Under the pieces are notes generated by a model. It was not told the DNA's origin. It saw only the letters and a program-made list of their open reading frames with translations, and ran no database searches. Both the position numbers and the translations under genes were made by a program. Positions 44,676-53,039 of a DNA stretch of 58,024 bases are shown here, in pieces. Origin of the DNA: Ferrovibrio sp035304305 (lineage in GTDB: Bacteria > Pseudomonadota > Alphaproteobacteria > Ferrovibrionales > Ferrovibrionaceae); assembly GCF_035304305.1 (NCBI RefSeq), contig NZ_DATGQG010000095.1:1-58024 (forward strand), read 5' to 3'. Numbering within the stretch: position 1 is the first letter of the stretch; every line of letters begins with the position of its first letter.

Positions 44676-45095
44676 TCAGCTCTGCAACCGGACGATTACG
44701 TCGACCCGGGCGATGCGCTCGCCGGGCGGGGCCTGGGGCACACGCACCAGGGCAACCTCTTCTTCCGGGATGTCGCGCAGCTCGCCGGTCCGCTCGTAGT
44801 AGAAATGGTGATGCGGGGCGAGGTTGGTGTCGAAGTAGGAGCGGCCCGCGTCGACGGTCACCATACGGAGCAGCCCCGCGGCGGTGAACTGGTGCAGGCA
44901 GTTATAGACGGTGGCGAGCGACAGCCGTTCGCCGCTGGCCGCCGCCTCGTTGAACAGACTTTCCGCCGTCACATGGCGCGGACCCTGGGCGAACAGGATC
45001 CGGGCCAGGGCCAGACGCTGCCGGGTGGTCCGCAGGCCGGCCTCGCGCAGCAGCGCCGCGGCGTCCTGGAACCGGGGTTCGATCATCTTGTTCAT
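44676..45095 (-). CDS. irr: Iron response regulator Irr (Fur family)
   Basis: 139 aa from ATG 45095. A TTG at 45149 would add 18 residues (with CYWCAEDPCD) but lies in a palindrome that looks like a control site. The winged helix is LLREAGLRTTRQRLALARIL and LSLATVYNCLHQFTAAGLL. Irr hallmarks are the HHH in APHHHFYYERTGELRDIP and the lack of the CxxC zinc site of Fur. Irr senses haem and controls iron genes in Alphaproteobacteria. The divergent irr / fabA-fabB-fabI order is common in Alphaproteobacteria. Confidence 0.93.
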   Translation of the reverse strand: MNKMIEPRFQDAAALLREAGLRTTRQRLALARILFAQGPRHVTAESLFNEAAASGERLSLATVYNCLHQFTAAGLLRMVTVDAGRSYFDTNLAPHHHFYYERTGELRDIPEEEVALVRVPQAPPGERIARVDVIVRLQS

Positions 45096-45138
45096 TCTGT
45101 CCGATATATCGCAGGGATCCTCCGCGCACCAGTAGCAG

Positions 45139-45151
45139 CTTTGTAACAAAG
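45139..45151. promoter_or_regulatory. Perfect palindrome in the irr-fabA divergent region
   Basis: CTTTGT-A-ACAAAG, followed at 45153-45168 by an imperfect dyad GCAAC...GTTGC. It lies 44 bases upstream of the irr ATG and could be an operator for irr or fabA. It does not match the Irr box. Confidence 0.35.
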
Positions 45152-45323
45152 TGCAACGAAACTGTTGCGACTGGCGGGCGGATCACTACATTGAGCCCGG
45201 AAGATGGAGACAGGTCCGAGACTTAAGGCTCCCGAGGGACCCCGAAGAGGGGCAACGGACCCGGGTGACGGGGATTGTCGGCAAACCATCCTTCAGGCGC
45301 AACAGGGGTTGAGGGCTCCGAAC

Positions 45324-45848
45324 GTGGAACGGAAGTCGAGCTATAGTTACGAGGATCTGCTGGCCTGTGCTCATGGCAAGCTGTTCGGCGAGGGCAATGC
45401 CCGTCTGCCGCTGCCGCCCATGCTGATGCTGGACCGCATTCTCAAGATCGCCGACCAGGGCGGCAAATACGGCAAGGGCGAGATCGAGGCCGAACTCGAC
45501 ATCAAGCCCAATCTCTGGTTCTTCCCCTGCCATTTCGAGAATGACCCGATCATGCCGGGCTGCCTCGGCCTCGATGGCATGTGGCAGCTGGTGGGCTTCT
45601 TCCTCGGCTGGATGAAGGCGCCGGGCAAGGGCCGCGCGCTCAGCGTCGGCGAAGTGAAATTCTCCGGCGAGGTCACGCCGGCGGCCAAGAAGATCACCTT
45701 CAGGATCGACATCAAGAAGGTGCTGATGCGCAAGTTCGGCATCGCCGTCGCCGACGGCATCATGCTGATCGACGGCAAGCCCGCCTATGAATGCAAGGAC
45801 ATGCGCGTCGGGGTCTTCCCCGAAGGCATGGCCCCTGCCGCGGCATAA
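45324..45848 (+). CDS. fabA: 3-hydroxydecanoyl-ACP dehydratase/isomerase
   Basis: 174 aa from GTG 45324 (MERKSSYSYEDLLACAHGK); upstream in-frame codons lack a ribosome binding site. The active site is CHFENDPIMPGCLGLD near residue 71, with His and Asp. FabA dehydrates 3-hydroxydecanoyl-ACP and isomerises the product to the cis-3 form, starting unsaturated fatty acid synthesis. fabB follows after 12 bp, so the pair is one unit. Confidence 0.98.
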   Translation: MERKSSYSYEDLLACAHGKLFGEGNARLPLPPMLMLDRILKIADQGGKYGKGEIEAELDIKPNLWFFPCHFENDPIMPGCLGLDGMWQLVGFFLGWMKAPGKGRALSVGEVKFSGEVTPAAKKITFRIDIKKVLMRKFGIAVADGIMLIDGKPAYECKDMRVGVFPEGMAPAAA

Positions 45849-45860
45849 GGAACATCGTAT

Positions 45861-47102
45861 ATGCGTCGCGTCGTCGTCACCGGTCTCGGCATCACCTCTT
45901 CCATCGGCAACAATGCCGAGGAAGTGGCCGACAGCCTGAAGGCCGGCCGCTCCGGCATCGTCTTTGCCGAGGAATACGCCAGGCTCGGCTTCCGCAGCCA
46001 GGTGCACGGCACGGTCAAGATCGATCTCGACGCGGCCATCGACCGCCGCCAGCGCCGCTTCATGGGCGACGGCGCGGCCTATGCCTATCTCGCCATGGAA
46101 CAGGCGATCGCCGATTCCGGCCTCGAGGAACGCGAGGTCGTCAACGAACGCACCGGCCTGATCGTCGGCTCCGGCGGTCCCTCGACGCGCAACCTGATCC
46201 AGGCGGCCGACATCACCCGCGAGAAGGGCCCGAAGAAGATCGGCCCGTTCATGGTGCCGCGCTGCATGTCGAGCACCTGCTCGGCGGTGCTCTCCACGGC
46301 GTTCAGGATCAAGGGCGTGAACTACTCGATCTCGTCCGCCTGCTCGACCTCGGCGCACTGCATCGGCAACGCCGCCGAGCTGATCCAGCTGGGCAAGCAG
46401 GACATCGTCTTCGCCGGCGGCGGCGAGGAACTGGACTGGACGCTCTCCGTACTGTTCGACGCCATGCCGGCGATGAGCTCGGCCTACAACGACACGCCGG
46501 AAAAGGCCTCGCGCGCCTATGACAAGAACCGCGACGGCTTCGTGATCGCCGGCGGCGGCGGCATCCTGGTGATGGAAGAACTCGAACATGCCAAGGCCCG
46601 CGGCGCCAGGATCTATGCCGAGCTGGTCGGCTACGGCGCCACCTCCGACGGCGCCGACATGGTGGCGCCCTCGGGCGAGGGCGCGGTGCGCTGCATGAAG
46701 CAGGCGCTGAACGAGGCGGCGCGCAACGGCCATATGGGCCACAACGCGCCGGTCGACTACATCAACACCCACGGCACCTCGACCCCGGCCGGCGACATCA
46801 CGGAGCTGAACGCGATCCGCGAGGTGTTCGGCGAGGCGGTGCCGGCGATCAGCTCGACCAAGTCGCTGACCGGTCACAGCCTGGGTGCCGCCGGCGTGCA
46901 TGAGGCGATCTATTCGCTGCTCATGATGCGCGACAACTTCCTCGCCGCTTCGGCCAATATCGAGACCCTCGATCCCGGAGCGGAAGGCTTCCCGATCCTG
47001 CGCGAGCGCAAGGACAACGTGACGCTGAACCGTGTCATGTCGAATTCCTTCGGATTCGGCGGCACCAACGCGACGTTGCTGTTCCAGCGTTACGACGCCT
47101 GA
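45861..47102 (+). CDS. fabB: 3-oxoacyl-ACP synthase I
   Basis: 413 aa. The catalytic Cys is in ISSACSTSAHCIGNA near 165, and the two His in NTHGTSTPAGD near 302 and KSLTGHSLGAAG near 337. It ends in the Gly-rich NSFGFGGTNATLLF. It extends the cis-3-decenoyl-ACP made by FabA. It belongs to the FabA-FabB-FabI unsaturated fatty acid cluster. Confidence 0.98.
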   Translation: MRRVVVTGLGITSSIGNNAEEVADSLKAGRSGIVFAEEYARLGFRSQVHGTVKIDLDAAIDRRQRRFMGDGAAYAYLAMEQAIADSGLEEREVVNERTGLIVGSGGPSTRNLIQAADITREKGPKKIGPFMVPRCMSSTCSAVLSTAFRIKGVNYSISSACSTSAHCIGNAAELIQLGKQDIVFAGGGEELDWTLSVLFDAMPAMSSAYNDTPEKASRAYDKNRDGFVIAGGGGILVMEELEHAKARGARIYAELVGYGATSDGADMVAPSGEGAVRCMKQALNEAARNGHMGHNAPVDYINTHGTSTPAGDITELNAIREVFGEAVPAISSTKSLTGHSLGAAGVHEAIYSLLMMRDNFLAASANIETLDPGAEGFPILRERKDNVTLNRVMSNSFGFGGTNATLLFQRYDA

Positions 47103-47134
47103 TCCTTCGCAGACATCTTTTTTCGGATTCCGCT

Positions 47135-47959
<825 letters not shown>

Positions 47960-47979
47960 GCCCGCCCGGCAGCGGCCGG

Positions 47980-48246
47980 TCAGCCGCCGCTGTATTCGAC
48001 GACAAAAGCCGCCACCAGCAGCAGCGCGCCGAGCAGGTTGGCGACGGCGTCGGGGATGTTGAAGGTATTGCGCTTCATCTCCAGGCCCTCGGCGCAGGCC
48101 TTGCGCAGCGCGCCGGTGAAGCGCGACGACGCGCGGTTCGCCCTGTACTCATCGCGGAGAATGCGGAACCGCTGCGCGACGTCATGCAGCGGCGACCATG
48201 CCAGCAGCAGCGAACCGATGATGCCGAGGATGCTGGAGCTCAGCAT
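47980..48246 (-). CDS. Small two-helix membrane protein of unknown function
   Basis: 88 aa. Two hydrophobic segments: SSILGIIGSLLLAWSPL near residues 3-20 and VANLLGALLLVAAFVVEY near 68-85. The middle is basic and polar (FRILRDEYRANRASSRF). I recognise no family. The ATG is 3 bases past the stop of the XRE gene, so the two are surely translated together, and it is the last gene of a three-gene unit. Confidence 0.65.
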   Translation of the reverse strand: MLSSSILGIIGSLLLAWSPLHDVAQRFRILRDEYRANRASSRFTGALRKACAEGLEMKRNTFNIPDAVANLLGALLLVAAFVVEYSGG

Positions 48247-48249
48247 GTC

Positions 48250-48726
48250 CTAGTAGTGCATCTTGTCCGGCGTGCCGGATCCCAGGCCCAGCAGATCGGC
48301 GAGCGTGTGCATCATGTGCTGCCGCGTTTCGACGGGAATCTCCGTCATGATCGTCTGGCGCAGCAGCGCGGCCTGGTATCCCGCATCGGTCGCCTTGGTC
48401 CAGCCGCCGCCGGCCCGCTCCAGCGCGAGGCCGAGCAGCTCTGCCGGATTGGCGTCGAGCGCGTCGGCATAGCGCAGCAGCGTCTTCAGTCCGATATCGC
48501 CCTTGCCCGACAGGCCGCGCGACACCGCCGAGGGATCGACGCCGAGCTCCTGCGCCAGATTGAGCTGCGACTTTTCGCTGGCCCGCAGGCGCTCCTTCAG
48601 CAGGGCGCGCAGGGTCTCGACGACGGAAGCGATCCTGCGGTCGCGCTCCGCCAGCCGGCGGTAATCCGGATTGGCCTCGGCGATCGCCGTTTCGATCCCG
48701 GACACGAACCTGTTGGTTTCCGTCAT
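48250..48726 (-). CDS. XRE-family helix-turn-helix regulator
   Basis: 158 aa. The HTH runs about residues 35-95: KSQLNLAQELGVDPSAVSRG, LSGKGDIGLKTLLRYADALD and ANPAELLGLAL. The N terminus is helical; the C-terminal half (about 100-158) is Ala/Leu-rich and may multimerise. GAGGAG lies 7 bases before ATG 48726. It stands between an unknown 114-residue gene (29 bp before) and an 88-residue membrane-protein gene (3 bp after). Confidence 0.85.
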   Translation of the reverse strand: MTETNRFVSGIETAIAEANPDYRRLAERDRRIASVVETLRALLKERLRASEKSQLNLAQELGVDPSAVSRGLSGKGDIGLKTLLRYADALDANPAELLGLALERAGGGWTKATDAGYQAALLRQTIMTEIPVETRQHMMHTLADLLGLGSGTPDKMHY

Positions 48727-48755
48727 CACGCAACTCCTCTGCAACATTCCGCCGG

Positions 48756-49100
48756 CTAGTACGTCGCCGCGGCCGCCCGGATCAGGGCAGCCCAGTCTTC
48801 CTCGGGCTCTCCCCGGATCAGCTCCAGACAGGTCCCGGTGCCGGCCGAGACCAGAACCAGCAGCGCATAGCGGTAATCGCCGCCCCGCAATTCCCATATC
48901 GGCGGCACCACGCAAATCCTTCCGTCCGGCGTCGACCGCACCACCTCGGCGCCCAGACCATCCTCCGCGCAATCCTCCAGCGCCCTCAGAATGGCGCGCG
49001 CATGGTGCTGAGTCCGCCAGTTCCGCCCCAGCCGGATCAGCTCCAGGGCCACCGGATGGGAGGCGGGGTCGTCGACAATAGTAAATGCATCAGGATGCAT
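48756..49100 (-). CDS. Unrecognised 114-residue protein upstream of the XRE regulator
   Basis: 114 aa, soluble. Starts MHPDAFTIVDDPASHPVALE; residues about 70-100 (ICVVPPIWELRGGDYRYALL, LVLVSAGTGTCLELIRGE) look like a beta-rich core. No known motif. The ATG has no Shine-Dalgarno. A gene of this size directly before an XRE gene fits toxin-antitoxin pairs with the toxin first (as in higBA), but no RelE/HigB residues can be picked out, so a toxin role is only a possibility. The upstream region is AT-rich and holds dyads. Confidence 0.6.
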   Translation of the reverse strand: MHPDAFTIVDDPASHPVALELIRLGRNWRTQHHARAILRALEDCAEDGLGAEVVRSTPDGRICVVPPIWELRGGDYRYALLVLVSAGTGTCLELIRGEPEEDWAALIRAAAATY

Positions 49101-49107
49101 TTTTCAA

Positions 49108-49142
49108 GTCCATTTCGGACCATTATTGATCTATATATCAAT
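49108..49142. promoter_or_regulatory. Candidate operator region of the XRE-containing operon
   Basis: Two dyads lie upstream of the 114-residue gene: GTCC-ATTTC-GGAC (49108-49120) and ATTGAT-CTATAT-ATCAAT (49125-49142). A TATAAT hexamer on the minus strand lies just upstream near 49157-49162. The local AT richness is unusual here and suits autoregulation by the XRE protein. Confidence 0.4.
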
Positions 49143-49307
49143 ATTTTCCCTGAAAATTATACTATCGCAGCAGTGTGAAAACCGGAAAGGGAATCCGCCG
49201 CGAGGCAATACGGCCGCACAAAACCGTCATCTCCCATCCGCGTGGACGGGGCGGCCGCTTGGGCCCTCGGCTGCGCCGGGGGAGACGATCTTTGGGTTTG
49301 CGTCAGC

Positions 49308-50462
49308 TTACGAAAGCGCGTCCTTCATGACGCGGAACAGCCGCTCGACATCCTCGTCGGTGTTGTAGACATGGGGCGTGACGCGCATGGATTTGCCGCG
49401 GACGCTGACGAAGACACTGGCGGCGGCGAGCTTCGCCGGCAGTTCGGGCGGCACCCCTTCGGTGAAGCGCAGGCCGAGATAATGGCCGGCGCGGCGATCG
49501 GGGGCGACGCTGTCGAGGCCGAACTCGGCCCGCGCGCGTTCGGCGATCGCGTCCGTACGATGCCTCAGCGTCGCCTGGATCGTCTCCGGTCCCCAGTCGA
49601 GCAGCATCTGCAGGGCCGCCTTCGCCGCCGGCACCAGGGCGAAATTGCTGCGCTCGCCGACATCGAAGCGGCGCGCACCGGGCTGGAAGCCGGTCCTGTA
49701 ATTCACCAGCGCGGTGAAATCCTCCGAAGCCTGGCGCGCGATCCAGTTATGCTCGAGCGGCGGCGCGTCATGCCAGCGCGGATCGACATAGAGATAGCCG
49801 AAGGAATACGGCCCCAGCATCCATTTGTAGCCGCCGGCGCAGAGGAAATCCGGCCGGATCGCCTGCACGTCGAAGGGCAGCACGCCGAGCGACTGCGTGG
49901 CATCGATGCAGAGCGCGGCGCCGACCCGGTCGCAGGCCCGGCGGATTGCGACGAGATCGAGCAGGCCGCCATCGGTCCAGTGGCAGTGCGGCAGCGCGAC
50001 GATCGCGGTGCGCTCGTCGATCAGCGCCAGCACCGCGCGCGTCCAGTCGTCATCGGCCGGGCGCGGCACGGTGACATGGGCGGCGTTGCATTGCCGCGCC
50101 TTCTCGATCCAGGGATAGACGTTGGAGGGAAACTGCTCGGCGAGCGTCAGCACGCTCTGCCCGGCCTTCAGCGGCAGCGCATGGGCGGCGACGCCCATGC
50201 CGTAGGACACCGCCGGGACGAGCGCGACATCGTCGGCCGTCGCATTCACCAGCTTCGCGAACAGCGCGCGCACCGCTTCGGAATCGGTGAAGAAATCCTC
50301 CGGGCGGATCAGCCAGGGCCGGCCCTTGGCCGCCATGCCCTGCTCGCCGGCGGCGATCGCCGCCTTCGCCATTGGGCCCATATAGGCGGCGTTCAGATAG
50401 GCGACATCGCCGGGGATGTCGAAGAGGTGACGCTGGCTGGGAAGGAGTCCGGACTGGGTCAT
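49308..50462 (-). CDS. Class V PLP-dependent aminotransferase-fold enzyme
   Basis: 384 aa from ATG 50462. Fold type I PLP enzyme: AYLNAAYMGPMAKAAIAAG at the start, ALCIDATQSLGVLPFDVQAI near 190 with the cofactor Asp, and AGGYKWMLGPYSFGYLYVDP near 215 with the Schiff-base Lys. It resembles cysteine-desulfurase/kynureninase-type or isopenicillin N epimerase-like enzymes. I see no catalytic Cys loop typical of a cysteine desulfurase, so amino-transfer or epimerisation of an amino acid is likelier; the substrate is unknown. Confidence 0.85.
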   Translation of the reverse strand: MTQSGLLPSQRHLFDIPGDVAYLNAAYMGPMAKAAIAAGEQGMAAKGRPWLIRPEDFFTDSEAVRALFAKLVNATADDVALVPAVSYGMGVAAHALPLKAGQSVLTLAEQFPSNVYPWIEKARQCNAAHVTVPRPADDDWTRAVLALIDERTAIVALPHCHWTDGGLLDLVAIRRACDRVGAALCIDATQSLGVLPFDVQAIRPDFLCAGGYKWMLGPYSFGYLYVDPRWHDAPPLEHNWIARQASEDFTALVNYRTGFQPGARRFDVGERSNFALVPAAKAALQMLLDWGPETIQATLRHRTDAIAERARAEFGLDSVAPDRRAGHYLGLRFTEGVPPELPAKLAAASVFVSVRGKSMRVTPHVYNTDEDVERLFRVMKDALS

Positions 50463-50529
50463 GTCTCTGGCTAGCCTCCCCCGTGCCCTTTGGACAGAGG
50501 AAAAATGCACCGGCACAATCCGCAGGGCA

Positions 50530-50569
50530 GACAGGCAATGGCGCCCTCGACTCGCGCCGAGGGTGACGG
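50530..50569. repeat. Palindromic intergenic repeat, copy
   Basis: GACAGGCAATGG then CCCTCG...CGAGGG and GTGACGG. It shares its order of parts with 33118-33155 (read on the minus strand) and with 54743-54817. Confidence 0.65.
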
Positions 50570-50628
50570 CCTTCGGAACCCCCCGCGGGAGGCAGGAAAA
50601 CGGAGAGATCGCGCGGGAGCCGGCGCGG

Positions 50629-50781
50629 CTACATCTTCAGCGCCAGGTCGCGGATCGCCAGACGGCAGGCGTCGGCGGTGCGTTCCAGATAGGCGCGGGC
50701 GTCAGGGCGAAGGTCGGGTTGCAGCAGCTGCTCGTTGATCGAGGCCAGTATCGTGCGCAGGTGCCGAATCCGTGCCGGCAT
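50629..50781 (-). CDS. Small helical protein of unknown function (50 residues)
   Basis: 50 aa from ATG 50781, chosen because AGGGGGAAA lies 8 bases upstream; an ATG at 50811 has no such site. It reads MPARIRHLRTILASINEQLL then DARAYLERTADACRLAIRDL, a predicted pair of amphipathic helices. No family recognised. It sits at the downstream end of the paralogue cluster on the same strand. Confidence 0.6.
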   Translation of the reverse strand: MPARIRHLRTILASINEQLLQPDLRPDARAYLERTADACRLAIRDLALKM

Positions 50782-50889
50782 ATCCGTTTCCCCCTTGAGC
50801 GAATCAGTCATATCGGCAGGGAGAGTGGCGCCGGTTTGGTTAACAAAATCTGAGGCGTCGCGGTTTTCCAGGCTTCATGCGGCGGCGGC

Positions 50890-51177
50890 TCACGCCGCCG
50901 TCGAGACCTTCTGGCCGCCCGCATCGGCGACGAAGTCGCGCAGCAGGCCGAGCATGTTGGAGGATACCGCATCATGGCCCTTGAGGATCAGCACCAGCGA
51001 AGCGCGGTTGCTGCCGATCTTGAGCGCGAAGGCATCGAAGCTGATCTGCTTGCGGCGGCAGGCTTCGAGGATGATCGGCTGGACGTCGCGGGCGAAGAAC
51101 ATCCGGGGCCCGCTGCGTTTGACCTCGAGGGCGCGCGGATCGAGCACCGGGGGCAGCAGGGAAGACGGGCGGGTCAC
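50890..51177 (-). CDS. FARDV-motif small HTH-like protein, paralogue C
   Basis: 95 aa from the GTG at 51177, preceded by AAAGGAG at about 8 bases; in-frame ATGs upstream lack this. Core residues about 26-83: RMFFARDVQPIILEAC, then ISFDAFALKIGSNRASLVLI and LKGHDAVSSNMLGLLRDFVA. The second part has the size and hydrophobic pattern of an XRE-type helix-turn-helix. It is one of three tandem copies on this strand (with 51294-51632 and 51738-52052). Ala/Gly-rich C-terminal tail. No known family. Confidence 0.7.
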   Translation of the reverse strand: MTRPSSLLPPVLDPRALEVKRSGPRMFFARDVQPIILEACRRKQISFDAFALKIGSNRASLVLILKGHDAVSSNMLGLLRDFVADAGGQKVSTAA

Positions 51178-51293
51178 GGCGACGGCTCCTTTCTGTTTCG
51201 CAATGCTCCGTGCCGGGCATGTGCCGGGCAGCATCAAGATTCGTCAAAAGCCGGGCCGGATTCAAGGGGGTGGGTTGTCGCAGGGTCCGCCGC

Positions 51294-51632
51294 TCAGGCG
51301 CTGCGCAGGCGGGCCTCCAGATTGCGCGGGCGCATGCGCTGGGTGACCCGCGCCACCATCGCCGCGGCCTGGGCGCGGGCGACGAAATCGTCCAGCAGCC
51401 GCAGCATCTGCGGCGACACCGGATCCTGGCCGCGCAGGATCAGCGCCAGGCCGCCGCGCGACAGGTCGAAGCGTTTCGCCAGGACATCGAAGGCAATCTC
51501 ATGCTGCTGGCAGGCCTGCAGCACCAGCGGCTGCACGTCGCGCGCGAAGAACAGCCGCGAGCCGGATTCGATGGTGGGCAGGCCGCGGGAACGCAGGCCA
51601 TGGCGCTTGATCTGCTGGTCCAGGTGAGTCAC
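51294..51632 (-). CDS. FARDV-motif small HTH-like protein, paralogue B
   Basis: 112 aa from the GTG at 51632, with AAAGGAG 8 bases upstream. Core: SRLFFARDVQPLVLQACQQ, then IAFDVLAKRFDLSRGGLALI and LRGQDPVSPQMLRLLDDFVA (about residues 25-85). A basic C-terminal extension (RVTQRMRPRNLEARLRSA) is missing from the other two copies. Spacing to paralogue A is 105 bp and to C is 116 bp. Each copy has its own start region and similar start site. Confidence 0.72.
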   Translation of the reverse strand: MTHLDQQIKRHGLRSRGLPTIESGSRLFFARDVQPLVLQACQQHEIAFDVLAKRFDLSRGGLALILRGQDPVSPQMLRLLDDFVARAQAAAMVARVTQRMRPRNLEARLRSA

Positions 51633-51737
51633 GTCCCTACTCCTTTGCTTGGCCCGACGACCCGGTGCTTGCTGCGGGGAGAAGTGCGGTCGTCAGGCAG
51701 GCGGGACGGTAGCCGCAGCGATGCGGCTTGCGTGTGA

Positions 51738-52052
51738 TCAGGCTGTGGCGTTGCCCAGGCTGCGCGCGATGAAGTCTTCCAGGATGCGGCGGGTCTGCGG
51801 CGTAAGCGGCGCGCGGCCGCGCAGGATGTCCGCCAGCTCGGCGCGCGGCACGCTGAAGCGCGTGGCGAAGAGATCGAAACCGAGCCGCCGCGCCCGGCAG
51901 GCCCGCAGCACCATCGGCTCGACGTCGCGGGCGAAGTACAGCCGGCCGTCGCGCTCGACGGTCTCGAGCGACATGGCATCGGGCAGCAGGGCCGGCGGCG
52001 GCGGCCGGCGCGGCGGAGAGAGGAATGGCGGAGAGAAGCTTTGCAGACTCAC
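51738..52052 (-). CDS. FARDV-motif small HTH-like protein, paralogue A
   Basis: 104 aa from the GTG at 52052, with CAGGAGG about 9 bases upstream; a GTG at 52094 is the alternative. A Pro-rich N terminus (about 1-25) precedes the core: GRLYFARDVEPMVLRACRA, then LGFDLFATRFSVPRAELADI and LRGRAPLTPQTRRILEDFIA. It is the most diverged copy but keeps Arg-aromatic-FARDV, Ala-Cys, Phe-Asp and Asp-Phe positions. It is first in transcription order. Confidence 0.7.
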   Translation of the reverse strand: MSLQSFSPPFLSPPRRPPPPALLPDAMSLETVERDGRLYFARDVEPMVLRACRARRLGFDLFATRFSVPRAELADILRGRAPLTPQTRRILEDFIARSLGNATA

Positions 52053-52169
52053 GGCATCGGCCTCCTGCCCGGCGGCAGGAGCGCAGCCCGGCACGGGCTC
52101 AACATCTAGCCCGGAGTCGCGTGTCCGTGCTGTGACCGGTCTGTGGCCGGGGGGACTCAGTTTTTGGAA

Positions 52170-52460
52170 TCAGACGCTGAGATCGGCCTTGCTGCCCATG
52201 CCGCGCGGGCGCAGGCCGGCGCGGGTGGTTTTGGCCTCGGTGGCGTCGGCGCCGCGATCGGCATCCTTGCCCTTCTTGCCCCGGGCGCCTTCCGAGCCGC
52301 CGCTGTTGCCCGAGGCGCCGGCCGCCATGCGGGTATCGGCCCGGACGGGAACGGCCGTCACCGCCGCGGCCGCCTGGACCGGGTTCGGCGCCTGCTGTGC
52401 CGTGGGCGTGGCAGCCTGCGGCAGCGGCATCGAGGTGACGGGCGGGACGAACATGCTCAT
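52170..52460 (-). CDS. Small Pro/Ala-rich disordered protein
   Basis: 96 aa. It starts MSMFVPPVTSMPLPQAATPT and continues low-complexity with charged Gly/Ser/Lys (GKKGKDADRGADATEAKTTR). Likely disordered; no signal peptide, no fold. The ATG lacks a Shine-Dalgarno. Position just upstream of paralogue A on the same strand may be chance. It could be non-coding, but codon third positions look like genuine genes here. Confidence 0.5.
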   Translation of the reverse strand: MSMFVPPVTSMPLPQAATPTAQQAPNPVQAAAAVTAVPVRADTRMAAGASGNSGGSEGARGKKGKDADRGADATEAKTTRAGLRPRGMGSKADLSV

Positions 52461-52535
52461 ATTTCACATGTAGTGGTGTGACAATGCCTTGACAAGCCCT
52501 TATCTTTCCGACGCAGGTAGACCCGAATCACCCCC

Positions 52536-52901
52536 TTGCCCAGATCAGAGGAGGCCGTTCTGGCCAGATCCGCCCCCAAACCCGGCCTGCTGGCCCGGCT
52601 GTTCGGCCCGTCCGGCCCGAAGCCGGCCACCCCGGCCCGGCGCTATACCGGCCCGGCCAAGGATGCCGAGACCGGCCGGCTGCGCGCCCAGCTGCAGCAG
52701 CAGATCCGCAGCCTGCGGGCGAAGCTGAATCCGCAGCTGCTGCGGGTGGCCGAGACGATCGCGCAGAAGGGCCCGCCCACCACCGACCAGGACCGCGCCC
52801 AGATGGCGATCGGGCTCTTCCTCGCCCAGAAGAAGGACGGCGGCGACTATCTCGCCCGGCTGAAGCAGAAGCTGGACGAGCAGAAGCGCAGGAGCCATTG
52901 A
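52536..52901 (+). CDS. Conserved-looking small basic helical protein
   Basis: 121 aa from TTG 52536, although AGAGGAGG at 52547-52554 suits a start near 52560 instead, giving a slightly shorter protein. N-terminal 45 residues are Pro/Ala/Lys-rich (PKPGLLARLFGPSGPKP). The rest is helical: LRAQLQQQIRSLRAKLNPQL, TDQDRAQMAIGLFLAQKK and DYLARLKQKLDEQ. The following 43-codon gene overlaps its stop (TTGA). No family recognised. Confidence 0.7.
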   Translation: MPRSEEAVLARSAPKPGLLARLFGPSGPKPATPARRYTGPAKDAETGRLRAQLQQQIRSLRAKLNPQLLRVAETIAQKGPPTTDQDRAQMAIGLFLAQKKDGGDYLARLKQKLDEQKRRSH

Positions 52902-53029
52902 TCCGCCTGCCCGCCCATGCCGCGCTGCTGGCGATCGACGCCGCCGAGCTGGTGCACGAACGCTCGCTCGCCGATCTCTCGGGCGAATACGCAACGATCG
53001 TGACCGCTGCGGACCTGACGCGGGCTTAA
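52898..53029 (+). CDS. Tiny protein translated from a TTGA overlap (43 residues)
   Basis: 43 codons from TTG 52898, sharing bases with the stop of the 121-residue gene. AGGAG lies just before. It begins MIRLPAHAALLAIDAAELVH and ends in ...TAADLTRA. About 84% of its codons end in G or C, like true genes here, and the overlap geometry fits coupled translation. No family recognised and no membrane segment. Confidence 0.5.
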   Translation: MIRLPAHAALLAIDAAELVHERSLADLSGEYATIVTAADLTRA

Positions 53030-53039
53030 TGCAGGACGC

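Noticed and set aside
45096..45149. N-terminal extension of Irr with CYWCAEDPCD
   Set aside because: It needs a TTG start without a ribosome binding site and covers a palindrome that looks regulatory; the haem-binding Cys-Pro order is not present in it.
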